Assembly (NCBI RefSeq): GCF_014649855.1
Contig: NZ_BMTV01000013.1
Span: forward strand, 62,001-126,000
Direction of reading: 5' to 3'
Length of the DNA stretch: 64,000 bases
Source: Streptomyces roseolus
Lineage (GTDB): Bacteria; Actinomycetota; Actinomycetes; Streptomycetales; Streptomycetaceae
In this document: one piece after another, positions 22,795 through 32,681 of the stretch
Layout of the letters: every line of letters starts with the position of its first letter
Numbering within the stretch: the first letter of the stretch is position 1
Translations under genes and position numbers: made by a program
The notes under the pieces: generated by a model
Databases searched by the model: none
The model's input: the letters and a program-made list of their open reading frames with translations, nothing else
What the model was told of the DNA's origin: nothing

Positions 22795-25700
22795 TCAACA
22801 GACCTTGGCGATCGGCGCGTTTCCCAGGCTCGACGCCCCTACGCCGCAGAACGACATGGAGAGACCTGCGTTGAGACCCATGTTCGCAGACGTGGCCCCC
22901 CATTCGACCGTCTTGCGATACCCGTAGATGGTGACGTTCTCTGCCTGATAGACGGTCTTGACGCGAGTGCGGCTCACGATGGCCGAGGTTTTCCAGCTCC
23001 CCGCGAGTAGCCGCCCCGCACCCCCTCCCAGGACAGTCCACCCGGCGCCCTTGCCGGCTGCGGCCCAGTTCCAACTCCCTGTGGTCACGCCGTCACCGAC
23101 CAAGGTAGCTCCTGTGACCAGGAGACCCCCGACGGTGCACAGGCCTGCCGAGACCACGATGCAGGCCCCGAAGCTGGCAGCCGGCAGTACTCGGTTCTTC
23201 CAGCCCTCCCAGGTGCCGAAGGTGTCGTGGAGCCCTGATTTCGACTGGTCCCAGGCAGCTGACCAGTTGCCCTCCATGATGTTGTCGAGGATGCCGTTCT
23301 TCTTTTTCTGCGCCTCCGCAGCCGCTTGCGCGGCCTCGGCTTCCCGCTTGGCCTTCCGGGCGTCGGCGGCCTTCCTCGCCTTGGCATCCTTCTTGGCGTC
23401 CCAGTGGAACACCTTGTAGTTCGCGGGGTCCGCACGGTATGCCCTGTACTTCTTCTGGGATTCCCGGTCCTTGCGCGGGCTCTGGTTCCAGACGTACCGC
23501 CCGCCCTTCTGCGTGTAGTACCCCGTCGTCATGCCGCGTTCCTGGGCCCAGTAGTAGTCCGCGGCGCCGTTGCCGCCCACCGGGCCGTCGGGGCGGAGGC
23601 CCGTCGGGTCGGACTTGGTGAGCGGGTTGTTGTGGGCGTAGGAGTACGCGTTCATCTGGGCCGGGTCGTTGAAGTCGACGACCGGGTCGACCGAGAGGAA
23701 GCGGCCCAGCGTCGGGTCGTACTCGCGGGCTCCGAGGTGCGTGAGGCCCGTGGGGTCGTTGGTGCCGCCGACGAAGCCGCGGGGGCCGAAGGCGTTCGAC
23801 TGGGCCGTGCGCAGCTCGCCGAAGGGGAGCTGCTTGCGGTGGGTGACCGCCAGCGTGCTCGCGTTGATCGCCGTCATCGACGTGCCCTGGTGGTCGTTGA
23901 CCAGGTAGGACACGGTCGTGCCGGTACGGACCGCGACGGTCTCGCCGCCGTGGGTGTAGTACCGGGTGCCGGTCTTCGTCGTCCCGTTCGCCGCCAGCTT
24001 CAGCTCGTCGCCGTTGGGCAGCGTCAGCACCTGCGTGCCGTCGCCGTTCTTGGTGAGGAGTCGGCTGCCGTCGGCGTCGTAGACGTAGCTGGTGGTCTTG
24101 CCGGCCTCGGCCAGGGTGGCGAGGTGGCCCTCGGCGTCCCAGGTGAGGTCCTGCACCTTGGTGCCGATGGTGCGCTTGGTGGTGTTGCCGGTCGCGTCGT
24201 ATTCGAAGGTGCTGACGCGCCCGTTGTCGGCACCGCCGGTGACGGTGGCCTGCTGGACCGCGTGCGGACGGGTCTCGCCGCCGGCGGGGTGGGTGTACGC
24301 GGTGGTGACCGAACCGAGCTTGTCCTGCTGCTCGGTGCGGTTGCCCATCTTGTCGTAGCCGTACGTCAGCCAGTACGCGTTCGGCCCGCCGACGCTCGTG
24401 GCGCTCGGTGCCGTGGCGCAGTCGGTCTTGCCCGTCCACGCCTCGGTCAGCCGGCCGAGCTGGTCGTTGGTGAAGCACTGCCGGTCGACGGACGCGGTGG
24501 CGTCCTGCCCGGTGGTGCTGGTCACGCTGGTGACGTTGCCCGCCGGGTCGTAGGCGTACTGCGACCGGTTGACGCGCTGCGGAGCGAGGAACCGGTCGGT
24601 GACCGTCTCGATCACGCGGCCGGTGTGGGGGTCGTACGCCTGGTCCCGCCAGACCTTCTTGTCCAGGACGTCGCTGAACTCGGTCCGGGTGGGACGGCTG
24701 TACTGGTCGTACAGGACGTTGGCGACGAGCACGATGCCGCCGCGCACGGTCCGGTACGGCAGGTCCTCGGCGTTGTAGTCGGTGACGACCGACTCGGCGG
24801 GGATGTCACCGACCGCCGGGTTGTCCGTCCACCGCGGGGCGCCGGTCTTCTCGTCATAGCCGTAGCCCCAGGTGTACGTGCCGGCGAGGCCACCGGCCGC
24901 GGCCGGGACGACGAGGCTGCTCGACGTGGGCTGGTACCGGTCGTTGTAGCCGCCGACCTGCTCCTTGTACTCGGCTCCCGCGACGAAGCGGCTGCTGCTG
25001 GTGAGCTGCCCCTTGGCGAGGGTGTCGTACGTCCACTTCGCGAGCGTGGTCGTGCCGTTCTTCAGTTCGGTCTTGCGGCCGAGCTTGTCGTAGACCGTGG
25101 TCAGCGTGGTGTTCCGGGCGTCCTTGGCGGTGACGATCCGGCCCAGCGCGTCGTAGGTGAGGACGCCGGCACCCTTGTCGGGGTCGTTCACCCCGGTCTT
25201 CTGCCCGCGGCTGTCGAAGGTGTAGCTCCAGGTGTTGCCCGCCGGGTCGGTGACCGAGGTGGGCTCGCCGTACTTGCCGTACGTGTACGTCGTCGTCCGG
25301 GGGTCGGTCTGCCCGGCGCCCGCGTACTCGATGAGCTGGGTCGTCCGCCCCCTGGCGTCGAGCACCTTCGTGGTGACGGTGCCGCCCTGCGGCGGGGTGA
25401 CGGTGACCCGGTCGCCCGCGTAGGCGGTCGTGGTCTGCCACTTCAGGTCGCCGCGGAAGAGCGACTCCGCCTTGGTGACGCGGCCGAGACCGTCGTAGGT
25501 GTTGATGGTGGCGTTGTCGACCTGGTGCTCGTCCTTGGCCGTGTACAGCGTCGCGGACGGGGCGACCTCGCCGTAGTAGGGCGCGAAGCTCTTCGAGACC
25601 CAGCCGCGGGTGTCGTAGCGGGTCTCCGTCAGGACGGTGTGCGCGGTGCCGTAGGCCGGGGCCTGCGTCTGCCGCTCCCGGAGCAGGCCGTCGTACAGGG

Positions 25701-28700
25701 CGTACGTGGCCCGGTAGGTGCCGTCCTGCTTGAGCGTCTTGGTGGTGACCGCGTTGGCCTCGGTCCGGGAGATCTTGTACTCGTACTGGACGGAGGGCTG
25801 GGTCTCGTTGCCGGTCTTGGGCCAGCCCGGCTGCCAGACCTTCAGGACGCGCCCGAGGCCGTCGTGCACGGCGTCCGTGCGCTTGCCGTTGGCGTCCACG
25901 ACCGCCGTCGCGACCCCGCGTACCGGGTCGTAGGTGGTGGTCGCGGCGTGGCCGAGGGCGTTGGTGACCTTCTGGGACGTCGGGATGCCCGTCGTCGGCG
26001 TGTAGGCCGTCGTCGTGGTGTTCCCGAGGGCGTCGGTGTCGGTCAGCTCTCGGCCGTGCTGGTCGTAGGTGTGGGTCGCCGTGGTGAGGTAACCGGTGCC
26101 CGCGGCGTCCTGCTCGTCGAGGCGGGTGACGTCGCCCTTCGTCGGGACGGCGGTGAGCGAGGTCGCGCCGTCGTAGTAGCGGCGCTCGACGGAGACCAGG
26201 TCGGCGGGCAGCACCGTGGGGGCGCCACAGGGCTTGGCCACCGTCTTGATCTCGGACGGCAGTCCGAGGATGTCGCCGGGGGCGTAGCTGGTGGTGACGC
26301 ACTCCTCGTCGCCGGACTTGGCGGTGTCGCCGAGCCGGGAGTCGGTGAGCACGTTGCCGTTGCCGTCGTAGGTGCGCTGGGTCTCGGTGACGCGCCATGT
26401 CTGGCCGACGGCCGTACGGGTGCGCTCCTTCGCTCCGGCGGTCACGTACGCGTGCCGGGCGGGGAGCCCCTCGGCTCGGTTCTCGGTCGCGGTGGCGGAG
26501 GACACCCACGGGGTGTAGCTCTTGGTCGTCTCCAGCTTGCCGCCGTCGCCGTTGTAGGTGGACTCCTCTCGCGTCATGCCGGCGAAGGCCGCGTGGTCGG
26601 TGACCGACTGTCCCTCGCTGTCCTTCACGGCCGCGCCCGGGATGCCCCGGAAGTAGCGGTACTCCTTGAGGGTCTTCGGGTAGGGGGCGGCGCCGCCCCG
26701 TACCTGGACCAGGCCGTAGCCCTTGCGGTCGCCGTAGGTGAGGTGCTTGGCGTCGGTGAACTCGTCGTCCTGCGCCTTGGCCCAGGCCATGCCCTCGGGG
26801 TACGTGTACTGGGTCCGCTTGTCCGGCATCCCGCTGGTGTTGTCGGCCTCCAGGATGAAGTCGACGGCGTAGGCGTGGAACCAGTCGAGGTACGGCTCGT
26901 AGTTGTCGGCCGGCGCGTCCGGCGGTGACCACTTGACCGGGTAGCAGCGCCGGGTGTTCGTCGCGTCGGGCGAGGGGACGCTGGTCGCGGAGCAGTCGGG
27001 CGCGGTGTAGCCGATGCCGATGGTGCCGCCGGACTCGGAGTTGACGGCGGTGATGCGGTAGCGCCAGAGGCCCGGCACGGGGTCGGGGTCGCCGCCCGTG
27101 GTGGCGCCTTCCACGCGGTTGCGCATCGGCGTGCCGTTGAAGGTGACCGCGGGGAGCGTGACCGCGCCCGTGCCGGTGTGACCGGTGCGGGTGATCGACT
27201 TGAGCCAGAGCGGCGGGGCGCCGCCGTCACCGGTCGCCGGGAAGTTCTGGGCCAGGGCCCAGCTGTCGACGGCCTTCCACGCCCCGCCGGACCACACGGA
27301 GGTGGCGATGGTGGAGAGCTTCATGCGGGTCCAGAAGGAAGGCGAGTAGCGGTCCTTGCACTCGGTCCCGGAGGCGCAGTACTGGTCGAACGGGACGTCC
27401 GGCCAGTTCTTCGCGTTGGTGGCGTCGAAGGTCGTGCAGCCGGTGAGGCAGCGCTCGGTGTTGGTGAACTCGACCTTGGCGGACGGCTGGGCGTAGGGGT
27501 CGGTCTGACGCAGGCCGTACTCGATGCGCTTCAGGTAGCCGCTGCGGTCGTAGGCGGTCGCCGTGGACGCTCCGGTGCTGGAGTTGACGTTGCGGCCGTA
27601 GTGGTTGACCTCCTCGCCCCAGTAGTAGGTCATGGCGTCGCCGTGCGGGTCCACGACGTAGTCGAGGTTCCAGCGCCATGCCTGCTGGCACCAGGCGTCC
27701 TTGAACGTAGCCTGGTAGCAGGGCTCGCCCGCGTTGTTGCCGAAGACGGGGACGGTCCAGGTGGACCGGGTCTCCGGCTTGCCGGAGACCCAGGTGTCGA
27801 GCCGGTTGGCGCCGAAGTAGTACCGGGTGCCGTCCGGCGTCGTCACCTTCCAGTACTCGCCGTTGTCGTCACCGTTGTTGTCGCCGAAGTTGTCGGCGCC
27901 GGCGTTGGTCGCCTTCTCGATGGTCGTGCCGTCGTCGGCTTCCATGTGCCAGTCGCCGGTGGTGCTGTCCTTGACGAGCTGGCTGGTGCGCCCGCCGAGG
28001 TTCAGCAGGGCGTTGTCCTTCTTCCAGCACAGGTCGCCGATCTTCGCGGTGCCGTTGGTGCCGCTGGAGTCGGTGGTGCAGGAGACGTACTGGCGCTCGA
28101 TGTAGCCGGGCTCCATGGTCCAGCCGTCGCCGATGCCGCCGGGCTGGTTGTTGGTGCCGGCGGTCCGGCCGTCGATGGCCAGGGAGCTGTAACCGAGGGA
28201 CAGCTTGGGGCTGACGTCGCCGGGCACGTCGGGCACGGTGATGTCGTAGTTCCAGCTGAAGCCGCCGCTGCTGCCGCCGGCGGACCAGGAGGCGGACGGC
28301 GACAGGGACGTGGCCCGGAAGTCTCCGGAGGCGCCGCCGGCCGCGGCCGTGGCCGCGAGCACGGTGGCCTCGCCCGCCGTGGCGGACAGCGCGACGGGGG
28401 CGCTGAGCTTCCCGGTCTCGGTGTCGTTGAGCGTCGGCAGCGTCGTCGCCTTGCCGCAGCCCTTGGCCTCGGGAGTCGTCAGCGCGCAGGCGGGCAGTGC
28501 CTTGAGCGTCAGACGTGAGGCCCAGTCGCCTCCGTAGGCGTTGCGGAAGGCGTCGTAGTCGAGCTCGACCTGGACGTCGCCGGTCGCCTTCTGGAGGGGG
28601 GCGACGGTGAGCACGACGCCTTCGACGCCGAGCTTCTTCGCCGTGTCACGGCCCAGGACGCGGACGCGCGTCCGCTCGCCGCTCTTCGCGTTCTGCTTCC

Positions 28701-29061
28701 AGACGCGGACCCCGGAGACCGCCGGATCGACGAGCGGCGACACCGGGGCCCCCGCCTTCGCCGACGACAGCAGGACGGAGGCCCGGCCCAGCCCCTGCTC
28801 CGCAGTGGCGGCGGCCGGCCAGGTCACGTCGGGCGCCGTCCAGACGGTGTCGGACGACGCCTTCTTCTTGGCCGCCTTCCCGGACGCCTTCACCGGCTCG
28901 ACCTCGATGGGGTCGAGCTGCTTGGGCTTCTGCGGCTCCCACGCGACCGCTGCGGCGGCGACGGGCCCCCCGAGCAACCCAGCGGCCAGGAACCCCGCGG
29001 TCAGGACGGAGACCGTCCCGAAAGTTTGTCTTGATTTCGGCGTTTTTCTTATTCCACTCAT
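22795..29061 (-). CDS. Giant secreted RHS/YD-repeat protein with unrecognised C-terminal tip
   Basis: About 2,088 residues. A signal peptide (about 15-40: VSVLTAGFLAAGLLGGPVAA) is followed by an N-terminal region with WSAGGSSGGFSWNYDITVP and SLGYSSLAIDGRTAGTNNQ. Then come many YD repeats (for example TYDGLGRVTKAES, TYDALGRIVTAKDARN, QYAYDPAGNVTSV, EYDATGNTTKRT). The RHS core ends with GAREYDPTLGRFLSVDPV, DPAQMNAYSYAHNNPL and DPTGL (about residue 1,800). The tip of about 290 residues has a Lys/Ala-rich helix, a Gly-rich hydrophobic stretch (SFGACIVVSAGLCTVGGLL) and YGYRKTVEWGATSANMG; no known toxin motif was found. ATG 29061 (MSGIRKTPKSRQ) is preferred over 29100 because it gives a normal signal peptide. 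The core probably encapsulates the tip. Confidence 0.92.
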   Translation of the reverse strand: MSGIRKTPKSRQTFGTVSVLTAGFLAAGLLGGPVAAAAVAWEPQKPKQLDPIEVEPVKASGKAAKKKASSDTVWTAPDVTWPAAATAEQGLGRASVLLSSAKAGAPVSPLVDPAVSGVRVWKQNAKSGERTRVRVLGRDTAKKLGVEGVVLTVAPLQKATGDVQVELDYDAFRNAYGGDWASRLTLKALPACALTTPEAKGCGKATTLPTLNDTETGKLSAPVALSATAGEATVLAATAAAGGASGDFRATSLSPSASWSAGGSSGGFSWNYDITVPDVPGDVSPKLSLGYSSLAIDGRTAGTNNQPGGIGDGWTMEPGYIERQYVSCTTDSSGTNGTAKIGDLCWKKDNALLNLGGRTSQLVKDSTTGDWHMEADDGTTIEKATNAGADNFGDNNGDDNGEYWKVTTPDGTRYYFGANRLDTWVSGKPETRSTWTVPVFGNNAGEPCYQATFKDAWCQQAWRWNLDYVVDPHGDAMTYYWGEEVNHYGRNVNSSTGASTATAYDRSGYLKRIEYGLRQTDPYAQPSAKVEFTNTERCLTGCTTFDATNAKNWPDVPFDQYCASGTECKDRYSPSFWTRMKLSTIATSVWSGGAWKAVDSWALAQNFPATGDGGAPPLWLKSITRTGHTGTGAVTLPAVTFNGTPMRNRVEGATTGGDPDPVPGLWRYRITAVNSESGGTIGIGYTAPDCSATSVPSPDATNTRRCYPVKWSPPDAPADNYEPYLDWFHAYAVDFILEADNTSGMPDKRTQYTYPEGMAWAKAQDDEFTDAKHLTYGDRKGYGLVQVRGGAAPYPKTLKEYRYFRGIPGAAVKDSEGQSVTDHAAFAGMTREESTYNGDGGKLETTKSYTPWVSSATATENRAEGLPARHAYVTAGAKERTRTAVGQTWRVTETQRTYDGNGNVLTDSRLGDTAKSGDEECVTTSYAPGDILGLPSEIKTVAKPCGAPTVLPADLVSVERRYYDGATSLTAVPTKGDVTRLDEQDAAGTGYLTTATHTYDQHGRELTDTDALGNTTTTAYTPTTGIPTSQKVTNALGHAATTTYDPVRGVATAVVDANGKRTDAVHDGLGRVLKVWQPGWPKTGNETQPSVQYEYKISRTEANAVTTKTLKQDGTYRATYALYDGLLRERQTQAPAYGTAHTVLTETRYDTRGWVSKSFAPYYGEVAPSATLYTAKDEHQVDNATINTYDGLGRVTKAESLFRGDLKWQTTTAYAGDRVTVTPPQGGTVTTKVLDARGRTTQLIEYAGAGQTDPRTTTYTYGKYGEPTSVTDPAGNTWSYTFDSRGQKTGVNDPDKGAGVLTYDALGRIVTAKDARNTTLTTVYDKLGRKTELKNGTTTLAKWTYDTLAKGQLTSSSRFVAGAEYKEQVGGYNDRYQPTSSSLVVPAAAGGLAGTYTWGYGYDEKTGAPRWTDNPAVGDIPAESVVTDYNAEDLPYRTVRGGIVLVANVLYDQYSRPTRTEFSDVLDKKVWRDQAYDPHTGRVIETVTDRFLAPQRVNRSQYAYDPAGNVTSVTSTTGQDATASVDRQCFTNDQLGRLTEAWTGKTDCATAPSATSVGGPNAYWLTYGYDKMGNRTEQQDKLGSVTTAYTHPAGGETRPHAVQQATVTGGADNGRVSTFEYDATGNTTKRTIGTKVQDLTWDAEGHLATLAEAGKTTSYVYDADGSRLLTKNGDGTQVLTLPNGDELKLAANGTTKTGTRYYTHGGETVAVRTGTTVSYLVNDHQGTSMTAINASTLAVTHRKQLPFGELRTAQSNAFGPRGFVGGTNDPTGLTHLGAREYDPTLGRFLSVDPVVDFNDPAQMNAYSYAHNNPLTKSDPTGLRPDGPVGGNGAADYYWAQERGMTTGYYTQKGGRYVWNQSPRKDRESQKKYRAYRADPANYKVFHWDAKKDAKARKAADARKAKREAEAAQAAAEAQKKKNGILDNIMEGNWSAAWDQSKSGLHDTFGTWEGWKNRVLPAASFGACIVVSAGLCTVGGLLVTGATLVGDGVTTGSWNWAAAGKGAGWTVLGGGAGRLLAGSWKTSAIVSRTRVKTVYQAENVTIYGYRKTVEWGATSANMGLNAGLSMSFCGVGASSLGNAPIAKVC

Positions 29062-29340
29062 ATGCGGTTTCCCCACCCATTTCACGCACGCCAGCGGCAT
29101 GCAGGTAAATAACCGACCGAAACTAACAACTTCATGCCAGAGAAATATTCACCTGGCCGGAAAAGGGTCCGAGATCAGTCAAGTTCACCTGGAATCAATG
29201 CTTCAGAGGCAGACAATCAACCGAAAGAGGAGTGCTTCATTGGCCATTTCCAGCCAACCCTTCACCACGGGCCTCCCTGGACCGACAACGAGCCGTGAAC
29301 GATCTAGTGTTCGGGTCGACTGATTAAGGGAGGGGAAAAT
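29062..29340. promoter_or_regulatory. A/T-rich divergent promoter region between the RHS and FG-GAP genes
   Basis: This 279-bp gap is clearly more A/T-rich than the surroundings. It carries a direct repeat TTCACCTGG at 29148-29156 and 29184-29192 (36 bp apart) and GATCTAGTGTTCGGG near 29300-29315, which may hold a -10 box for the FG-GAP gene. GGGAGGGG precedes the plus-strand ATG at 29341. The shared region suggests that the two secreted proteins are expressed together. Confidence 0.55.
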
Positions 29341-32300
29341 ATGGAAAATCAGACAACAAGAAAGAGATCGGCGGTTTCCGCAGCCGTCGTGGCCGCCACG
29401 GCGGCCGCACTGCTCGGCACGGCACTGTCGCCGCAGGGGGCCGCGACACCTGCCACGGAGAGCGCGAACCCCGGGAGGACGGCCGCGCCGCAGCCGTCCC
29501 CCGAGGAGAAGGCGAGCAAGGAGGCCCAGGACAAGGGCCGCCGGGTCGAGGTCATCGCCCAGCGCACGGAGACGTCGCAGCTCTTCGCCGACCCGTCCGG
29601 CACCTTCACCGAGGAGCGGTACGTACTGCCCCGGTGGACGGAGAAGGACAACACCTTCGTTCCCATCGACACGACCCTGGTCAAGGGGGCCGACGGGCGG
29701 ATCACCACCAAGGCCACCAAGGCCGGCATCTCCTTCTCCGGGGGCGGCACCGGCTCGGCGGTCACGCTGGCGCACAGCAACCGCTCGCTCGCTTTCAGCT
29801 GGACGGACAGCCTTCCCGAGCCCCGCCTCGACGGCGACACGGCGACCTACCCCGAGGTACTCCCCGGAGTCGACCTCAAGCTGCGCGCGGGCAACTCGGG
29901 CTTCAGCCAGCTCCTGGTCGTCAAGACGCCCCAGGCCGCGTCGAACCCCGCCCTGGCGTCGATCCGCATGGCCATGAGCGCAAACGGGCTGTCCGTCGCC
30001 AAGGATGCCCACGGCAACATGCGAGCCACCGACCCGGCCGGCCAGGAGGTCTTCACCGCTCCCGCGCCGCGCATGTGGGACAGCTCATCCGCCGCCCCTC
30101 CCGCCGCGGCGGCCAGGGCGGCGGCGCCGAAGCCCCCGAGCGAGCCCTTCACTCCGGGAGACGGGGCCAAGCAGGCCACGATGAAGGTGTCGTTCGACGG
30201 CAAGGCGATGACCCTCGCCCCGGACCAGTCGCTCCTCAAGGGCAAGGACACCACCTACCCGGTCTACATCGACCCCGAGTACTCCGCACACGGGGGGCGG
30301 GAAGAGTGGGCCCTCGTCTACAAGGCCACCCCCAACACGGCGTACTTCGGCGGAGCCGGCTGGCACAACCCGGACGGCCCGGTCGGCACGAACCTGGCCC
30401 GCGTCGGGTACGAGGACTTCACCAACGGGCTCGCACGCTCCTTCTTCCGCATGGATTCCAACAACCTGTGGAACACGAAGAAGCTGATCAAGGGCTCCAC
30501 GTTCAGGATCAAGAACGTCTGGTCCTACTCGTGCACCGCCCGCAGTGTGGAGCTGTGGCTCACCGGAGGCATCTCCTCCGCGACCACGTGGGCCAACACG
30601 GACAACTCCACCATGTGGGCCAGGAAGCTCGACACGCGCAACGAATCGCACGGGTATGTCGGCTGCACCGGCTCGGACATCGCCTTCGACGCCACCTCCG
30701 CCGCCAAGGAAGCCGCTACCAAGCGGTGGACCAACATCACGCTCGGGCTCCGCGCCACGAGCGAGACCGACGTCCTGGCATGGAAGAAGTTCGACATCGG
30801 GACGGCCAGACTCACCACGACGTACAACACGTACCCCAAGGTGCCCGAGACCCTCGACACCACGCCGGACACCTGGACCGCCGCCTGCCAGGCGAACCTG
30901 CCGTCCATGGGGACCCCCATCATCGGCAACACCGACATCACCCTCCAGGGCAAGTTCACCGACCCTGACGGTGGCATGGTCAAGGCCCGCTTCGTCCTGT
31001 GGCCCTACGGGCACTACGACTCCGGCCCCAAGGTCGACGTCAGGGTCGACGTCGTCTCCGGTCGCAATGCCAAGCTCGTCGTGACCAAGGAGAAGATGAA
31101 GGAGCTCCAGGCCGCCGCGGGCATGACCGGGACCGCCAAGTTCTACTGGTTCGCGCGCGCCGAGGACGGCGAGCTGTCCAGCCCCTGGACCGACTCCTGC
31201 AGCTTCGACTTCGACGCCACCCGGCCCAGCAAGGCCCCGACGGTCAGCTCGACGCAGTTCCCCAACGGCACCGACGGCTGGCCCGAGACGACGGGTCTGG
31301 CCCGCACCCAGGGAACGTTCAACGTGACCGCCCTGGACGCCGGCACCCAGCCCAAGATCGAGTACTGGACCGACTGGGACCCCACCGTCCGCAGCATGAC
31401 CAACGGTCTGGCCGGCGACGTGACCTTCGCCCTGCCCCTCACCCCGCCGAGTGTGGGCCGGCACACCCTCAGCGTGCGGTCGATCGACGCGGGCGGCAAC
31501 ATCTCCGACACGACCCGGTACCCGTTCTACGCCGACGGCACGGGCATCCCGGACAAGCCCGGTGACCTCAACGGTGACGGCCTCGCCGACTTCTACGGCA
31601 TCCGCTCGGACGGCGACCTCTGGTTCTACGCCGGCACGGGCAACGGCCGCCACGCCCCGTACGCGGTCGCCTCTGACCAGGACTTCAGCGGCTCCTCCAT
31701 CACCCGCCGGGGCGACTGGACGGCCGACGGCTACGAGGACCTCGTGGCCCTGGTCCCCACCGACGAGGGCAAGGAGCTCCGGGTCTACCCCAACAACGGC
31801 TTCGGACACGCCTGTTCACGCATCGGCGAGGAAGCCGACGGCGTCTCCAAGGCCTGCCAGTTCGACATGGAGACCTTCACGACCAAGTACGCGGCCAACA
31901 ACCACTGGAAGGACGCCACCGAGATCGTCGCCCTGGGCGACGTCGACGGTCCGACCGACCTCAACGGCGACGGAAAGATCGAAGCGGGCGTCGACCGTCC
32001 CAGCCGCACCGACCTGCTCGTCAAGCAGGGCGACCAGCTGTGGCTGTACTTCGGTTCGGGCTCGTCCCTGCTCGACGACGTCAAGGCGCCCGTGCTGATC
32101 GGCACCGGTGGCTGGACCGGCTATTCCCTGGCCGCTCCCGGCGACTTCAACAAGGACGGAAAGGTCGACCTCCTCGCGAGGCACAGGACCAACGGCGAGC
32201 TGAAGCTCTACCCGGGCAGCGACAACCAGGGCGGCGGCCTCGGCGCGGGCTCCACCTCCAGTGTCATCGGCACCGGCTGGACCGCGACGAACCGTCCGCT

Positions 32301-32451
32301 GTTCACCGCCGTGCCCGACGCCAACAGGGACGGCACTTCGGACCTCTGGGCGACCACGGGTGGGGGGCAGCTGTACTTCTACCCGAACGCCCTGGGCGCG
32401 GGCACGCTCGTCGGCACCGGCGGCTGGACCCCGTTCCAGAACCTCGCCTAG
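29341..32451 (+). CDS. Large secreted protein with DNRLRE-like, Ig-like and FG-GAP/VCBS repeats
   Basis: 1,036 residues. Signal peptide about 9-34 (SAVSAAVVAATAAALLGTAL). An N-terminal domain (about 45-240) has RYVLPRWTEKDNTFVPIDTT, YPEVLPGVDLKLRAG and EVFTAPAPRMWDSS, a module common on actinobacterial secreted RHS and toxin proteins. A DNRLRE-like jelly-roll region (about 320-500: ARSFFRMDSNNLW, GSTFRIKNVWSYSC, AVELWLTG-type) comes next, followed by Ig-like strands (about 515-735). FG-GAP/VCBS repeats with calcium-type loops (GDLNGDGLADFYGI, GDFNKDGKVDLLAR, PDANRDGTSDLWAT) fill about 745-1,036. Divergent from the RHS gene; a surface adhesin or partner scaffold is the best guess. Confidence 0.88.
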   Translation: MENQTTRKRSAVSAAVVAATAAALLGTALSPQGAATPATESANPGRTAAPQPSPEEKASKEAQDKGRRVEVIAQRTETSQLFADPSGTFTEERYVLPRWTEKDNTFVPIDTTLVKGADGRITTKATKAGISFSGGGTGSAVTLAHSNRSLAFSWTDSLPEPRLDGDTATYPEVLPGVDLKLRAGNSGFSQLLVVKTPQAASNPALASIRMAMSANGLSVAKDAHGNMRATDPAGQEVFTAPAPRMWDSSSAAPPAAAARAAAPKPPSEPFTPGDGAKQATMKVSFDGKAMTLAPDQSLLKGKDTTYPVYIDPEYSAHGGREEWALVYKATPNTAYFGGAGWHNPDGPVGTNLARVGYEDFTNGLARSFFRMDSNNLWNTKKLIKGSTFRIKNVWSYSCTARSVELWLTGGISSATTWANTDNSTMWARKLDTRNESHGYVGCTGSDIAFDATSAAKEAATKRWTNITLGLRATSETDVLAWKKFDIGTARLTTTYNTYPKVPETLDTTPDTWTAACQANLPSMGTPIIGNTDITLQGKFTDPDGGMVKARFVLWPYGHYDSGPKVDVRVDVVSGRNAKLVVTKEKMKELQAAAGMTGTAKFYWFARAEDGELSSPWTDSCSFDFDATRPSKAPTVSSTQFPNGTDGWPETTGLARTQGTFNVTALDAGTQPKIEYWTDWDPTVRSMTNGLAGDVTFALPLTPPSVGRHTLSVRSIDAGGNISDTTRYPFYADGTGIPDKPGDLNGDGLADFYGIRSDGDLWFYAGTGNGRHAPYAVASDQDFSGSSITRRGDWTADGYEDLVALVPTDEGKELRVYPNNGFGHACSRIGEEADGVSKACQFDMETFTTKYAANNHWKDATEIVALGDVDGPTDLNGDGKIEAGVDRPSRTDLLVKQGDQLWLYFGSGSSLLDDVKAPVLIGTGGWTGYSLAAPGDFNKDGKVDLLARHRTNGELKLYPGSDNQGGGLGAGSTSSVIGTGWTATNRPLFTAVPDANRDGTSDLWATTGGGQLYFYPNALGAGTLVGTGGWTPFQNLA

Positions 32452-32681
32452 CGTCACCCGCACGCACGACACGGAGTCCCCGGTCCCGGCATCCGCCGGG
32501 GCCGGGGACTCCCCCGTTGCCGGAGAGGGGGCGTCACCCCCCGTGTCCACTCCGCTGGGCCAGCCCCGGGTGCGGGTGGGAGGCGGGCGTTCGATGCTCC
32601 TTGCGGCGGGCTCCGGGGAGGAGCCGGCTCCGGACCCGGCGCCCGGTGGGCGCTTCCCCCCTTCCAGAGGAGTACATCCGT

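Noticed and set aside
22096..23010. Plus-strand open frames across the RHS tip and PH-like gene
   Set aside because: They lack domain similarity and oppose two genes with good starts and ribosome sites on the minus strand.
23326..26928. A 1,200-codon open frame on the plus strand, antisense to the RHS gene
   Set aside because: Its product is Val/Gly/Arg-rich low-complexity sequence without domains. It is the usual mirror frame of a high-GC gene; the minus-strand RHS frame has clear YD repeats.
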